This document shows, piece after piece, positions 13,075 to 24,960 of a DNA stretch of 64,000 bases (within the stretch, counting starts at the first letter, position 1; each line of letters begins with the position of its first letter). This DNA is from Codonopsis lanceolata (taxonomy: Eukaryota > Streptophyta > Magnoliopsida > Asterales > Campanulaceae), in the NCBI GenBank assembly GCA_013146195.2, contig CM028378.1, positions 7,493,350 to 7,557,349 on the forward strand. The letters run 5' to 3'. The translations under genes and the position numbers were made by a program. A model generated the notes under the pieces. It was not told the DNA's origin. It saw only the letters and a program-made list of their open reading frames with translations, and ran no database searches.

Positions 13075-15180
13075 CCATACCTGCTTGACCTTGAGAGAAC
13101 TAGGTCTCTCAGATCTTGGAGTGAACCTTAGCAGGCATTCTGGTGCCAGATGGCCTAAGCAATGACAAGAATGACATAAATGGAAAGACCATAGAGAATT
13201 GTTAGCGACTTCAACTGAAGAGTGCTTATGATCATTCCTTTTCTTGACATTCATTTTCGGTTCAGCTTGCTTGTTGACGGTAGACTTAATTGGTTTCTTT
13301 AGACTCTTCCTAGGTAGGTTACTAACAGACTTAGCTTTAGCTTTTCTGTTGAGAACCTTTTCGGGAGGATTCGGTAGAATACCTTTAAGTTTACCTTCAA
13401 CAGGTAAAGCATCTTTGCCTGTTTCATAGACAAACTTGATAGTTACCGGTAGAGGTTTAGCAGGTCTACCGTCAGCAGACTTTGCCTTGGCATAGTCGTT
13501 GCCGGTAGACTTCACTTTCTCTACCGTTACCTTCTCAGATTTCTCATTTGAATCATTCATTTGGCTTTTCCTTTCTGAGCTTTAGGGTAAATATAAGGGA
13601 CACTTGAGTAACCAAGGCCTTGTTTCCCTAAATTTCCAAATGTCTGTTTAGAGAAAGATATATCATTAGCAGTTTCGGAGGATTCTCCTTTCTCTTTGAC
13701 AGAAGAGATTGTCGGAAGAGACATATCTGAATATCCTATGCCTGTTTTATCATTGCTAGATTTTTGGCTTGTAAGGATTTCTTCAAATGCATCCTTGGAA
13801 TTATTCCAGGAGTCAATTGTCTTTTGCAAGGCAATTTTCTCTAGGTCTAGTCCTTTGATGTGCTCAGTTAGACAGTCAATTTTGTCATGAAGAAATTTGT
13901 TTTCTTCCTTCAGTTTGATACTCTCTTGTCGACAGCTATTGAGAGTTTGAATCTCAGCTGCCATCAAAGATTTCTCAGCTGTGAGTTTCTCACAGTTCTT
14001 GGCCAGTTTAACATAGGCTACTCTAAAGGAATTAAATTCTTCAAGCATATCCTGATTATCCTTGAGAAGTTCTTCCTTACTGAAGCTATCACTGCTGGTT
14101 TCATTTTTGTCCAAAGGACTTGGTGAAACTACAACTTCATTTTCAGAGTCATAGGTAGGACATGAATCATGAGCTATTAAGCATATGTTAGCTTGCTCAC
14201 AATCCTCTTCCTCCTCTTCTGAATCAGTTTCAAACCATGTAGCAACCTGTTTATCTTCTATGTCTTCAGCCAACATACCTTTTTGTTTTTGAAATTTTCT
14301 ATAAGAGGGTTTTCGGTATGCTTCAAATTTTGGCTTAGGACATTTTGAGGCAAAATGACCAGGTTTCCTACAGTTATAACACACAAGCTCTTCCTTGGAT
14401 GAGCTTTCACCAATCTTCCTGAAAGGTTGTTGGTGAGTGTTCTTCCTTCCATATTTTGCAAATTTTTGAAAACGTTTAACAAACATAGCAAATTGTTCAT
14501 CAGATAGAAAATCATTTTCACTGGAAGAAGTAGTTGGTTTGTTTTCAACAATGATTTCTTCTTGGACTATGGCTGGCAGAGACACAGTTCTGAACTGTTT
14601 GTCTTGCTCTAGAGCTTGATTAACTTCAAGTTCATAAACCTTTAAACTTGCGTAGAGACTACGAAGAGTCATCTCGTTTAAGTTCTTAGATTCTTTCATA
14701 GCCGTGGTCTTCACATGCCATAAGCTACCTAGAGAGCCTAGAAACCTCATGTTCATTTCCTTTTTGTCATACGTTTTACCAAGAGAAAAGCAACTATTTA
14801 TTACCTCACTGAATCGATCGTATGCTTGTCTCAAGGTTTCCTTAGGATCCTTTTTGAAAGAATCAGCTGCTTTGGATGTATGTATATTTTACATTGTCTC
14901 TTTGTGTCTTGGTCTCCTTCCAAGTATTCTACAAGAGCTTCCCACATCTCTTTCGCGGTTGTACATCGAATCACTTATGGTATGTGCTTGTGTCTAGAGA
15001 GATTGGGTGATTATGTTAATTGCTTTCTTTGTCAAGTTCAACGACTTTCTATCGTCCTCTGTCCATTCGATTCTTCTTTAGGAACTGCGGGGTTCCCGGC
15101 GATGGAGGCTAGAAGATTTGTAAGATCCGATTCAGGTTAGCTTGAATTGCGTGCAATGCTCGCATCTCTTCTTTGGTTGA
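13075..15180 (-). pseudogene. Sirevirus gag, left copy
   Basis: The best-preserved block is a 425-residue open frame (14834-13557). It begins with a UBN2-type Gag segment (LRQAYDRF, MNMRFLGSL), continues through an acidic linker, and carries a CCHC zinc knuckle CYNCRKPGHFASKC near 14383-14342. A long coiled-coil-like stretch rich in K, E, L and N follows. The N-terminal Gag part continues upstream in other frames to about 15180 (EALVEYLEG, near 14950). Downstream, an overlapping frame (13560-13075) gives a lysine-rich spacer leading to KQVW, where the protease WYLDSG motif should follow but is replaced by the insertion. It is a nucleic-acid-binding capsid protein in the family. The N-terminal frameshifts make it a pseudogene. 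Confidence 0.8.
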
Positions 15181-15477
15181 TCGCTCGTTTGGTTGTGAGA
15201 GAGTCTAAATGTGAGAGAGACCACATTAAGACTAAAACACTTTTAGGAGATGTCATTTAGTGGTTGACTTGTTAAAGTCAAAGTCGTAACCGACGATAGT
15301 CGAAATGCGACGCGATTGAGAGTTTATGCAGGTTTTGTGTTTCTGACCTCGATTTGGTCCCAGATCTTTACATGATGATTAAATAACATGTTTAGATGTG
15401 TTAGACTTCTAATTGGATGCATTCCATAAGTCTCGTGAAGTTTTGACGCGCCTCGAGAATAGCAATTCTCCTTTTCA

Positions 15478-15577
15478 NNNNNNNNNNNNNNNNNNNNNNN
15501 NNNNNNNNNNNNNNNNNNNNNNNNNNNNNNNNNNNNNNNNNNNNNNNNNNNNNNNNNNNNNNNNNNNNNNNNNNNNN
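15478..15577. other. Assembly gap of exactly 100 N
   Basis: A run of exactly 100 N is the usual placeholder for a scaffold join of unknown length. The plus-strand Sirevirus copy starts directly at its right edge. Sequence from about 15180 to 15477 has no recognisable gene. Confidence 0.99.
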
Positions 15578-18500
15578 GAAGTCTTCTTTACAGAGAAGCA
15601 AAGGACCCACAGCTTATTTCTGGAGACAATGCAAGAGGAAAGACAATTGGATATGGCCCAATTACTAGAGGAAGTCTCTCCATCAACAAAGTTTCTAGTA
15701 AGTGGTTAAAGCACAATCTTCTGAGCATATCACACCCTGCGACAAAGGACTGTGCCTCATCAAAGACAGTGAATCGTGCTCTACAATACTGACCAATAGA
15801 TGCAAGGAAACGCTATGTCGGGACTTAAATCTTCTAGGAGATTCTCAAACCTGTCTAGTAGCCAACAACGTTCGTGTGGATAACAAACAAGCCTCTACCT
15901 CAACTTCAAGCACCTCCAAGCTCTCCAAAAATGGGCTTGTCAAAGGTCACCTAATGATCATATTGAAGCTAAAAGCTTGTCAACTAGGAAAACTTTCAAG
16001 TCTTCCTTCAAAAGAAAGACTGCTTTATCAACAAACCACTTCAACTTCTGATATGGATCTCTTTGGACCTATTACTACAAATGTGATTTCGAGACAAGTA
16101 CACACTTGTAGTAGTTGATGACTACTCTAGATTCACTTGGATTGAAACTATGACATCTAAAGATGAAACATATGATCTAGTCACCGCACTTTTTAGAAGA
16201 CTTCAAACTCAAAAGCTTGAAGACATTTGTGACATAAGATCGATAATCAATTCAAAAACAATGGTGTAGAAAAGTACTTGCGATGACCATGGATCGGCCA
16301 CAACTTCTCCGCATAGTACTCCCTAACAAAACTGACAGCTTGCTAGAACAATGCCGGCAGAAGCCTAAACTTCAAGTATTTCAAGGTATACTAATACGCT
16401 TGCTTGCATAGATCCTTGGTAAAACAAGTTTCATAATAAAACTCCATATGAAATATGGAGAGGAAGATCCCCAAACATTGGATTTCTTAAAATCTTTACT
16501 GTAAATGTTTTATTCTTTACAATGGAAAAGAGTATAGAGGAAAATTTGATGCAAAAATCTATTTAAGGAATTTTTCTCTCGGGTATTCCAAACATTCAAA
16601 AGCATTTCAGATTTTCAAGAAATCTAACTTAAAAATCTTAGAATCAGGCATGTTTCTTTTGATGAATATGACTTGTTAGAGCCTAGAATGGTTCGAACGT
16701 TGCTAATGATTCTCGATAATGATGAGACAGTACAAATACAAGATCTACTTAATCCTTATCGAAAACGCAAACCGCAGATCCCACCAATATTTACCGATAA
16801 CCCTTCACCTGTAGAAGAGACCTCTACCGATACCGATAACAACTCATCTGCTGACCCCGAACCCATCTCTTCTGCTTTTACCCCAAGCACCTTTACAGAT
16901 CTCTCATCCTTCTTGTTCACCGTAAAATGAAAGTTTTGAAGAATCTATTTCTTCTCGAACTGATTTTGGTGAATCTCCTTCTCAATCAACCTGCAATTCT
17001 TAAGGGAAGAATCCACTTAAGTGATCTTCCTCCAACCGTTATTGAAGCAAGAGATCATCCCATTTCTCAAATCATTGGTGATCTCAATACAGAGTTCGTA
17101 CAGACGAAAATAAGATTCGAGAAGAAACTTTGTTTGCCTATGCATTTGTATCGAACTCGAACCAAAGAAGATTGATGAAGCTATCGAAGATCATAATCGA
17201 TTGAAGCTATGCAAGAAGAAATGAACCAGCTTTGAAAGATGTAAGGTGTGGAGTTTAGTTCAAAGACCGACCGATCATCCAATCATCTAAGGCACCAAGT
17301 GGGTATTCGAAATAAAAGAGATGAAGATGGAAATGTCACGTAAACAAAGCTAGATTGGTTGCTCGTGGGTACCGACAGTGAAGAAGGAATTGACTTTGAT
17401 GAAACATTTGCTCCTCGTTGCTAGACTAGAAGCAATCGAATCTTTCTAGCTTATGCCTCGCTCATGGACTTCAAAGTGTATCGATGGATGTTAAGAGTGC
17501 CTTTCTCGAATGGTGATCTTCAAGAAACCAGATACGTGAATGCCTCCGGATTTGTCAACTCGCACAACCGACCACGCCTACCGACTCAAGAAAGCTCTCT
17601 ACGGCTCGAAGCAAGCTCCTAGAGCTTGGTATGAAACTCTATCCAAGTTCTTAATTGAACAAGGATTCGTGAGAGGAAGAATCGACACTACTTTATTCAT
17701 CCTCAAGCACAAAGGCCATTCTCTTCTCGGTACAAATCTATGTGGACGACATCATCTTTGGATCAACTAACCAAAGCCTGCAAAAGATTCGAGAAGTCGA
17801 TGCAAAGCAAGTTCGAGATGAGCATGATGGGTGAACTTACCTATTTTCTAGATCCGCAGATACAATGCATTTCAGACGGAATCTTCATCACCAAACCAAA
17901 TACGCAAAGGAACTAATCAAGAAGTTTGGTCTTGATTCAGCCAAAGGATTTGAAACTCCAATGTCTACCGATCGCCATCTTGACAAAGATGAAAAGGGAA
18001 AGCAAGAGAACATGACCAAGTATCGAGGAATCATAGGTTCACTTCTTTACCTTATCGCTAGTAGACCGACATTATGTTTGTTGCTTGTGTTTGTGCTAGA
18101 TTTCAGTATCCAAAGGAGTCACATTTGCTTGCCGCCAAACGTATCATCGATATGTTTCAAAAACAACAAATCTAGGCATCTCGTACTCAAAATCCAACAA
18201 CTTCAATTTAGTTGGATACTCGATGCAGATTATGCAACCGCAAAGTGAGCGTAAGAAGCACCAGGGACTTGTCAATTTCTTGGAAACAGACTGCCTCATG
18301 GTCTTGCAAGAAACAAGGATCGCTGGCAAACTCAACCACGTATAATATATTGTTGCAAGCTGTTGCTCAACCGCTATGGATGAAGCAACAACTAGTGGAC
18401 TACAACATCAAGACCGAAACCGCCCAATTATGTGTGACAACACATCGCCTATCTCGCCTCCAAAATCCAAGAATGCATTCAAAGACAAAGCACATTGATA

Positions 18501-18658
18501 TTCGTTATCATTTTCTCAAAGATCATGTGGAAAAGGTAACATCGCCTGAATATGTTCCAACCGAGCATCAATTGCGTACATTCTCACAAAACCACCGGAT
18601 GCCACCAAAGTTTGCTTATTTAAGGAGAAATCTTGGTATGATTGATCCTATCGCTTAA
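15578..18658 (+). pseudogene. Ty1/copia pol (integrase, RT, RNase H), right copy, broken
   Basis: In order: protease end and GAG-pre-integrase remnants (15580-15990, QLGK), integrase start (DLFGPIT near 16055), the integrase C-terminal part and linker (16670-17100, PTVIEARDHPIS), RT with PRAWYETL (about 17615) and the catalytic YVDD at 17739-17750, and RNase H (17865-18658) with HIDIRYHFLKDH. It ends IDPIA-stop at 18656-18658. YVDD lies in a different frame from the preceding RT block because of a 1-base shift near 17730. Other shifts are scattered throughout. In the family this polyprotein makes the enzymes for cDNA synthesis and integration; this copy cannot. Confidence 0.85.
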
Positions 18659-19007
18659 TTTTAAAAATTTTGTTAATGTTTCTTTCATACCTAGACCCAA
18701 GATAGACTAATCTAAGACGAAGTTCTCCTTACCTAAGACCTAAAGGTTAGTACTCTTACTTAGTCTATTTTTGCTAAAGAGGTTTCTAAAGCAATAAAGG
18801 GGTCAAGGACTAAATTTGGTACTTAAGAAAATATCTTAAGTTCCCGCTTTTCAAACCGATATTTTCTCGCTTTAAATAGTCCTCGAACCGTCATTTCCAA
18901 ACTTTACGAAACCCTTTGAACGTAAACTTTTCTCTCTCTCTCTCTCTCTCGAGTAACTACTTTCGCAAATTCAAGTTTCTTCTTGTTTCTTCTTCTCATC
19001 TTCAACA

Positions 19008-22000
19008 ATGGTACGCTTTCTCTACTCTACTCGTAATTTTCTATGTATCGCTCGCATTTCATTCTTTAACCTAAAATCCTTTTGGAATTCAAACGGTCAT
19101 TTTCGAAGTTTATACAAGGATTCGCCATTTGTTCTTATAAACTTGAATACTAACAAATGCTTTTGTTTATTCATTGTTCATTCTTATGAAAACTTCGTTA
19201 TGTTTTTCTCGAGTGTGGTTTCTCTAAACATTCTAGGTTTCAAGTTTTTGCTTCGAAAATTTCAATTTATTTTGGAAAACTTTGAAATTCCTACTTGTTT
19301 AGATGTCTAGATGAAAAGCCCTAACTTTTATTTTGTTTTTCTTTCGTGCAAGAACTTCAAAATCTAAGCGACATGGGAAGGCTTTTGACCTCGAAAATGT
19401 CATTCCTCCCAGCTCAAATATCAATCTTCCAGATATCCCATCTATCCCGCTCATGACATCATTGTCGCTTGGACCCAAAGCTATACATTCCTCGGCATGT
19501 GCATCGACCTTCACAATCAATTCTATACCGCCGGCCAAAGCTTGCGAGGATATGGACGCCTCGATTCTCGCCTCTTCTCGCCTCAACGACAAAACCTACG
19601 ATCTTCCCGTAAGAATTTTATCAACGAATGGAGCTCATGAACCATCGCTTCTTCGTGGGTGGATTCGAGGCCGTCCCATCTCTGCCACCGCCAAATCTAT
19701 TTCCACCATCATTGGCGTGCATTACTTGGAGGAGCTATTTCAAAGAACCATGGCCGAGGCTTTACATGCCCTGAAGCCATGAGGGAGTAGACACTCTCCT
19801 GGGAGCCACAAGGGAAGATGTTCAAACTTGTTCCTCTGACGCCTATCGCACCACCACCTTCTAGACAAGTGGGCTCCTATTCAAGAGTGGAGCACATGAC
19901 ATGTTTATCGCCAACAGATCAACCCGACTGTCAGTATTTCTACAGCCTTCTGCCTCAACTGGGGCTCATCATCTTCGACGAGCTAAAGCAAGGTGGAGAA
20001 AGCAAAGAGCAACCCCACTTGCAAACGCCTTCGTCGATCGATCAATGCCCTTTAAGGGATGATGCAGCCATCAACTCTTTTTGAAAGAAGATGAGTTGTA
20101 TACTGGCCAAGGACAAACAACTCACGCCTCGTTTTTCAAGAAATACACCGAATACGAGAACAAGCGCCGGATGCGTAAAGGTCTACCGCCGGCCTCTTGA
20201 AAGTGGCCAAGCCTCGCACCTATCTTGGTCACCCGCTTCAATATGGAAGCACATGTAGCCGCAAGCAAGACCTTCAAAAAGGCCTCTCGCCAAGTTTGAT
20301 GAACAAGTGGCCACTGGACCTCCATCTAAAGGCCAAAGGTCCGGCCGATGAGGCAGCCGCCGCTAAGGTCCAAAATAGCGCCAAAGGGCAAAGCCAAGAA
20401 GACAAGGCCTAAGTGGCACCTCCAACCGAAGAGGAGCAGCCAAATGGATCGTAAAGGAGATGAAGGAAGGCCAGAAGAAGAAGGCACCAGGCCAATCTAG
20501 CCATTCCTCTCCTCCATCTACCCAAGCCAAGCCTTCTACCCAATCCAGCCAACCACCTTCACCACCTCCCCGCACTCCACTCCCAAACCAAAACGAAGGA
20601 AACTTCAGAAAACCTCAAGACCAGCCCACCCAGCCCCCTCCAACCTCTACCGATGAAGCTACTGAAGTCTCCTATTCACCGAGGAAGAAAAGGAGAGCTA
20701 CCGGTACCCAACCCTACCGCCACCAACCAACTACCTCTACCGACGCCCAACACTCAATCAACCCTTCATCTATACCAACTACCGAACCCCAACCAACTAC
20801 CGACGCCCCTCAACTATAACCCTTCAACTATACAACCCTTCAACTATCAACCCTTCATCTATACCTATCAACCCTTCATCTATTCTCGAGTCATCTACTG
20901 AGGAATTCACCACCTCCTGAGGAGTCTATCCTCAGAGGAGCTCAAAATCGAGGAGGAGCCAGCCAGAACCCCAACTCCTCCTCCTCCTTCACCCTTTAAC
21001 TACTCACCTGACCCATCCACACCTTCCTCACCACCCCAATCCCAACCAACTTCTTCAACCACACCACAACCCTTAGACCCTGCCGCTGCCAAGTTCCTCT
21101 TCGAACTTTCAAGCGAGTGCATCTATTCACCTCTTCTCATCAACCTCCTCAACCTTCTCAACCTCCTCAACCTTCCCTTCAAAAACCAAAATCACTCTTC
21201 TACCTCGCCGTCCTTCTTTCTGGTTCTCTACCGAACCCATTCCCCAATCCTCCCACATCAGTGAAAATTCTGACACTGATATGGAACTGGATTCCCCACC
21301 AACTCCACCTCCACCCTCCCCTATAACCCTATCCTCTTCCACCAAAACCATACCAACCCAAGACTCATCCTCTTCTGCCTCCAGAACTCCCCATATCCAA
21401 CAGCCCCATCAGCTCGCAGACTCGCCTCCGCCGACACCATTCACATTGGCCAAGCATCTACTTCCAATCACCACCAATGTCAAGTTTTGTCCCGCTAGAT
21501 GCCATCTACCAATGGCTAGGCGAACTCACAAGCATATCTACCGCTACACCGAAGTAGCCACCGCAATGCCAAGGCCAACGACCGGATCGCCACTACTCTT
21601 CGACAATTTCAAGAGGATGTCCGACTCGCTTTTGGACAGATGCGACGACTTCACCGATGTCAAGATCAACATCGAAGCTCAACGAGATGAAGGCCGCCGA
21701 TCATAGGTTCCATTTTCTACGAGCTATTCCACGCCATCACTCTCCATCTCACCACGGTATTCTATTATGGAACTCAACAACCTCGCCGAAACTCGCTCAT
21801 GACATTATGAATGCCAACCGATCGTGATCCGCCATCACGAGGAGAAACAAATGAGATCTATCAACGTAATGCCGATGGAAGAGAACGCCGCCTTCGTGAA
21901 GAACCGACTACCGCTCGCTCCACCGCCTCCAACCGATGCATGCCGAATACCAAAGAAGAATGGAAGAGCTAGAGCGAGAAAGAAGAGAAAAGGAGGTCGC

Positions 22001-22078
22001 AGACAAAGGCAAAGGGAAAAGACCTTGGTAGCTTTTGTATCTTTTCTTCCCTTTCCTTTGTATTTATCTTATTTTTGA
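19008..22078 (+). pseudogene. Sirevirus third ORF (env-like position), right copy, broken
   Basis: An ATG at 19008-19010 is followed directly by GTACGC, and a candidate acceptor lies near 19350, mirroring the left copy. The following frames encode a block with SLGPKAIHS (about 19465), a segment ending in EALHALKP (19780), a lysine/proline/serine/threonine-rich low-complexity stretch (20460-21350) and a basic tail with RARKKRKGGRRQ (about 21970). Frames change at least four times. The position between pol and the 3' LTR and the low-complexity middle fit Sirevirus third ORFs. No function can be assigned from sequence. Confidence 0.6.
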
Positions 22079-22422
22079 AAACTGTCAAATGTAAACATCT
22101 TGTTTATGAATACGATGATTACTTGCTTTTTCAAAAATTATATTGTTTAAATTCTTGTCGCTTTATTGTTTATCTAAATTAGAATTTAAACATTCAGCTT
22201 TAAATTGATTTAAACCGCCGCCGATCCGTGTGCTATTCTTTGACTCTCTTATTCTTGTATGCACTTAGATTAGTCCCTTGCATCCGAGGTGTTATTCTTT
22301 AATAGAGGCATGTCTACCGACACGTAATATATAAACTCTCTCGCACATGCTATTATCTATTAAATAGTTTGTTTTAAAACCCTCATTTGTAGTAATGATG
22401 ACCGATATAAATAGGAGGAGAT

Positions 22423-23684
22423 TGTTGATTCTTATGTTAAATTTATATCCGATCAAGACATTACATTAGTTTTATACTTCATGGCTAATCGGCCACAGAT
22501 CGATTAGCGTGGCAACCTGTGTATAGAACTTTGCCTTGTATAGTTTTTGTAGGACTTTTTCGTGTTCATTGAAGACCTTTCTCGCCTTCACCTGAAGACC
22601 CGCTCAAAGCTTAAGATCGGTAGACCTCGTGTCCAAACTGATCGCGCTTCTACGTGTCCTCTCCAAATAGAAGCTAGCCGGATTAATTCAAACTTATTTC
22701 CATATATTATTTGAATTAATCCAAGTCTTTTCCTCGACATGTCAAGCCGCCGAAAGCAACTTTCCGAAAAGCAGAATACTTTTCGCCCCGAATGCTGAAA
22801 GCGTAAAGCTGCATCGCCCCTACTTTCTCGCTTCATCTCTCGATCCGACACCAAATCGCCCACCTTTTGAAGATCTTAGAAATGATTATCCGCTCTAGTT
22901 ATCTGTGAAGACGAAATTCCTTGACTAACCCCATGCATTTAATGCATTTATGAATAGAGTTGAAGTCTTCGCCTTCTCCAACGGATCTTTTGAAGTGCAT
23001 CTCGCTTTAAATACCGCCATTAAAGACCGGAACAAAGAGACAACTGCATGTAATCAATCGAACACTTAAAGAATTGCTCAATCTACACAACTCCAAGTCT
23101 TTCACCAAGCATTCAATAGATCCTCAACAGATCTAGAAGTCCTCGTCAACAACAAGAAGTCGCTTCTTCAACAATTATTGTTTTATTCTTCTTGTTGTTT
23201 ACTTCCATTAACTATATTTACGCATCTAATTAAATATCTTGTATTTACAGATATTTAATTCCCTAGACCCAAACACAAGTCAATATTTTGTACACGATCC
23301 ATTAGGGATATTCTTTGTAATTGATCTAAGTGGAAAACATAGTGCACAATTTAAATCCAAGGTTGATCGCCTTGGTGGTGGACGAGCACTCATTATAGTG
23401 TGAACCATCCCAAAATACTTGTGTTATTTCCTTCTGTCTTTATTTATTGAACTCGCTTAGTTTCATTGTTTATATTATCCATTTCAGTAGTAACTTAAGT
23501 AATCTGTAAAAGGTCTACCGGTAGTCCTTATCGGCACTGAACAATTTTCTTGAAGGTCTTCCGCTACTTGATTCTTTTCATAGATTGCAAGTAACTTTCA
23601 AGGAACTTACTTAAAAGTTTTTAAAGTGTTAATAAGCTATTCAACCCCCCTTCTAGCTTATTATTGTGCTCATTGGGACCCACA
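22423..23684 (+). repeat. Sirevirus 3' LTR (right copy), 1262 bp
   Basis: It starts TGTTGATTCTTATG directly after the purine tract AGGAGGAGAT and ends GGGACCCACA. It is the direct counterpart of the left 3' LTR in reverse orientation. The sequence after 23684 does not match the left flank. Confidence 0.85.
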
Positions 23685-24037
23685 CCCCTCCTCTAAAAAG
23701 CCTTGAAGCTCTGTCAAATCTCCTCCAAACTCAAATCCAACCAGTCAAAATGAACCTTAGCCTCCCAGCTAGGATTCCACTCTATTTCCCCAGTCCAAAA
23801 ATCCTGAAAAGAGCAGTTGCTCTGCCCGAGTCCAGAGGCCAAATCCGCCAAGCAAGGGTTTGCTCTTGCCCAATTTCGTCAAAAAAGCAGCTGCTCGCTC
23901 GCTTCCCAATACCGTAGCAACTTTCGAAGCGATTTCTGTCCGAATCTCCACAACAACAAAAGATTCCCTCTCCTGGAAGGACAAAGTGAGCACACCCTAC
24001 GCTCTTAAAGGTAAGCCTTTAAGATGTTTTATAAAAA
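23685..24037. other. Unassigned sequence after the Sirevirus LTR
   Basis: This stretch is more GC-balanced than its surroundings. It has short frames on both strands (for example plus 23666-23917 and minus 23993-23769) but no motif I recognise and no clear splice structure apart from a possible donor (AAAG|GTAAGC) near 24010. It could be a fragment of a host exon or of another retroelement. I do not call a gene. Confidence 0.4.
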
Positions 24038-24112
24038 AGTGCTATTTTCAGCCGGCCCAATGTAAAAAATATAAGCAGTTATGCTGCCCAGATTTCTATA
24101 GAAAATAGCACT
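24038..24112. repeat. Short fold-back (MITE-like)
   Basis: Inverted arms AAGTGCTATTTTC (from 24038) and GAAAATAGCACT (to 24112) bracket about 50 bp. The arms are near perfect. The size suits a small MITE or hairpin. No target duplication was resolved. Confidence 0.5.
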
Positions 24113-24244
24113 AAAAAGAGCCATTATTATGGCCAAATATTTATAGATGTATTTGTAATTCCTGGAAGGAAGCAGCTGCAAGTTTGTAATAATGTAGATA
24201 CAGATATATCTATTTAAATGCTTTATTTCATTTGCTGAATAAAT

Positions 24245-24415
24245 ATAATAAAAACATATTTTAGCCAAAAACTATTTTTGAGACCGAAATGGCGAGTTGT
24301 GTGCCTAACACCTTCCCACCTCGTAACTTAGCCTCCGAGCCCTTTTTACAAACTCTGATTATTTTTGGTTTTTTTTTATTTCTCCTTAAAATAAAGATGG
24401 CGACTCTGTTACAAC
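24245..24415 (+). repeat. Tat/Ogre-like LTR end with primer-binding site
   Basis: The text GTGTGCCTAACACCTTCCC followed, after an AT-rich stretch, by TGGCGACTCTGTT (about 24399-24411) is characteristic of plant Tat/Ogre Ty3/gypsy elements. There the LTR end precedes a TGGCGACTCTG primer-binding site (tRNA-Arg type). Only this fragment is visible; the element's coding part does not follow. Confidence 0.55.
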
Positions 24416-24438
24416 ATTTTGGATCACAGTGAGGCCCG

Positions 24439-24960
24439 CAACATCCTTTTTTTGCACTTTTCCGTTTTCCCCTAAACAAGGGATGATGGGAATGAAAAGG
24501 GTGATGCATTTTCTGTATCTTGCTTTTCCCTAAACAAGAGAGGATGAGATAAGAAGAAATCCAAAGCACTCATAGTGACTCAAAATGAACTCAAGTCCAC
24601 AGTTAGGCAGGGCGTGTTTCCACGCGCCTTCGCAACATCTTTTTTTTGCACTTTTCCGTCTTCCCCTAAACAAGGGAAGATGGGAATGAAAAGGGTGATG
24701 CGTTTTTGTATCTTGTTTTCCCCTAAACAAGGGAGGATAAGATACAGAAAAATCCAAAGCACTCACAGTAGACTAAAGCACACTCAGTGACCGAGGCGTA
24801 TTCAACACACTTTTGACAACACTCTTTTTGCACTTTTAATTTCATTTTCCCTTAAACAAGAGAGGATGGAATGAAAAGAGTGATGTCTTCCCCAAGTCGC
24901 GTCTTCCCCTAAAAAAGGGATCGCGCGATCCGGGGGATAATATCTCGGGGCACTCACAGG
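24439..24960. repeat. Tandem repeat, about 190-bp unit, three copies
   Basis: Units begin near 24439, 24632 and 24818. Each contains TTTTTGCACTTTTC, then CCCTAAACAAG, then GGAATGAAAAGNGTGATG and a second CCTAAACAAG/AAAAAGGG box. Unit length is about 193 then 186 bp. Each unit holds the same short box twice, so the array is internally nested. It joins directly to a truncated gypsy RT fragment at its right end. Such arrays are common in Tat/Ogre untranslated regions. Confidence 0.7.

Larger units (their letters stand above)
1399..15477 (-). mobile_element. Ty1/copia Sirevirus-type retrotransposon, left copy, 5' LTR not seen
   Basis: Read on the minus strand, the order is gag (about 15180-13075), protease/integrase/RT/RNase H (9353-6323), a third proline-rich ORF (about 5966-2930), a purine tract (2672-2659) and a 3' LTR (2658-1399). 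Gag-integrase-RT-RNaseH order is diagnostic of Ty1/copia. A long extra ORF after pol plus an LTR over 1.2 kb points to the Sirevirus lineage. The upstream side runs into the scaffold gap at 15478, so no 5' LTR or primer-binding site is visible. A 3.7-kb insertion separates gag from the rest of pol. Frames are broken by many small indels. Whether these are true decay or consensus errors cannot be told here. Confidence 0.85.
15578..23684 (+). mobile_element. Ty1/copia Sirevirus-type retrotransposon, right copy, 5' part missing
   Basis: This is the same family as the minus-strand element, in opposite orientation. It starts at the gap edge within the protease region (SLLY-like) and runs through integrase, RT, RNase H, the third ORF, a purine tract and a 3' LTR. 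Gag and the 5' LTR are not in the window. The homologous parts match the left copy closely, with exact stretches well over 100 bp around the RT YVDD motif. The flank after 23684 differs from the left copy's flank, so this is a separate insertion and not a simple fold-back of one locus. Confidence 0.85.
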
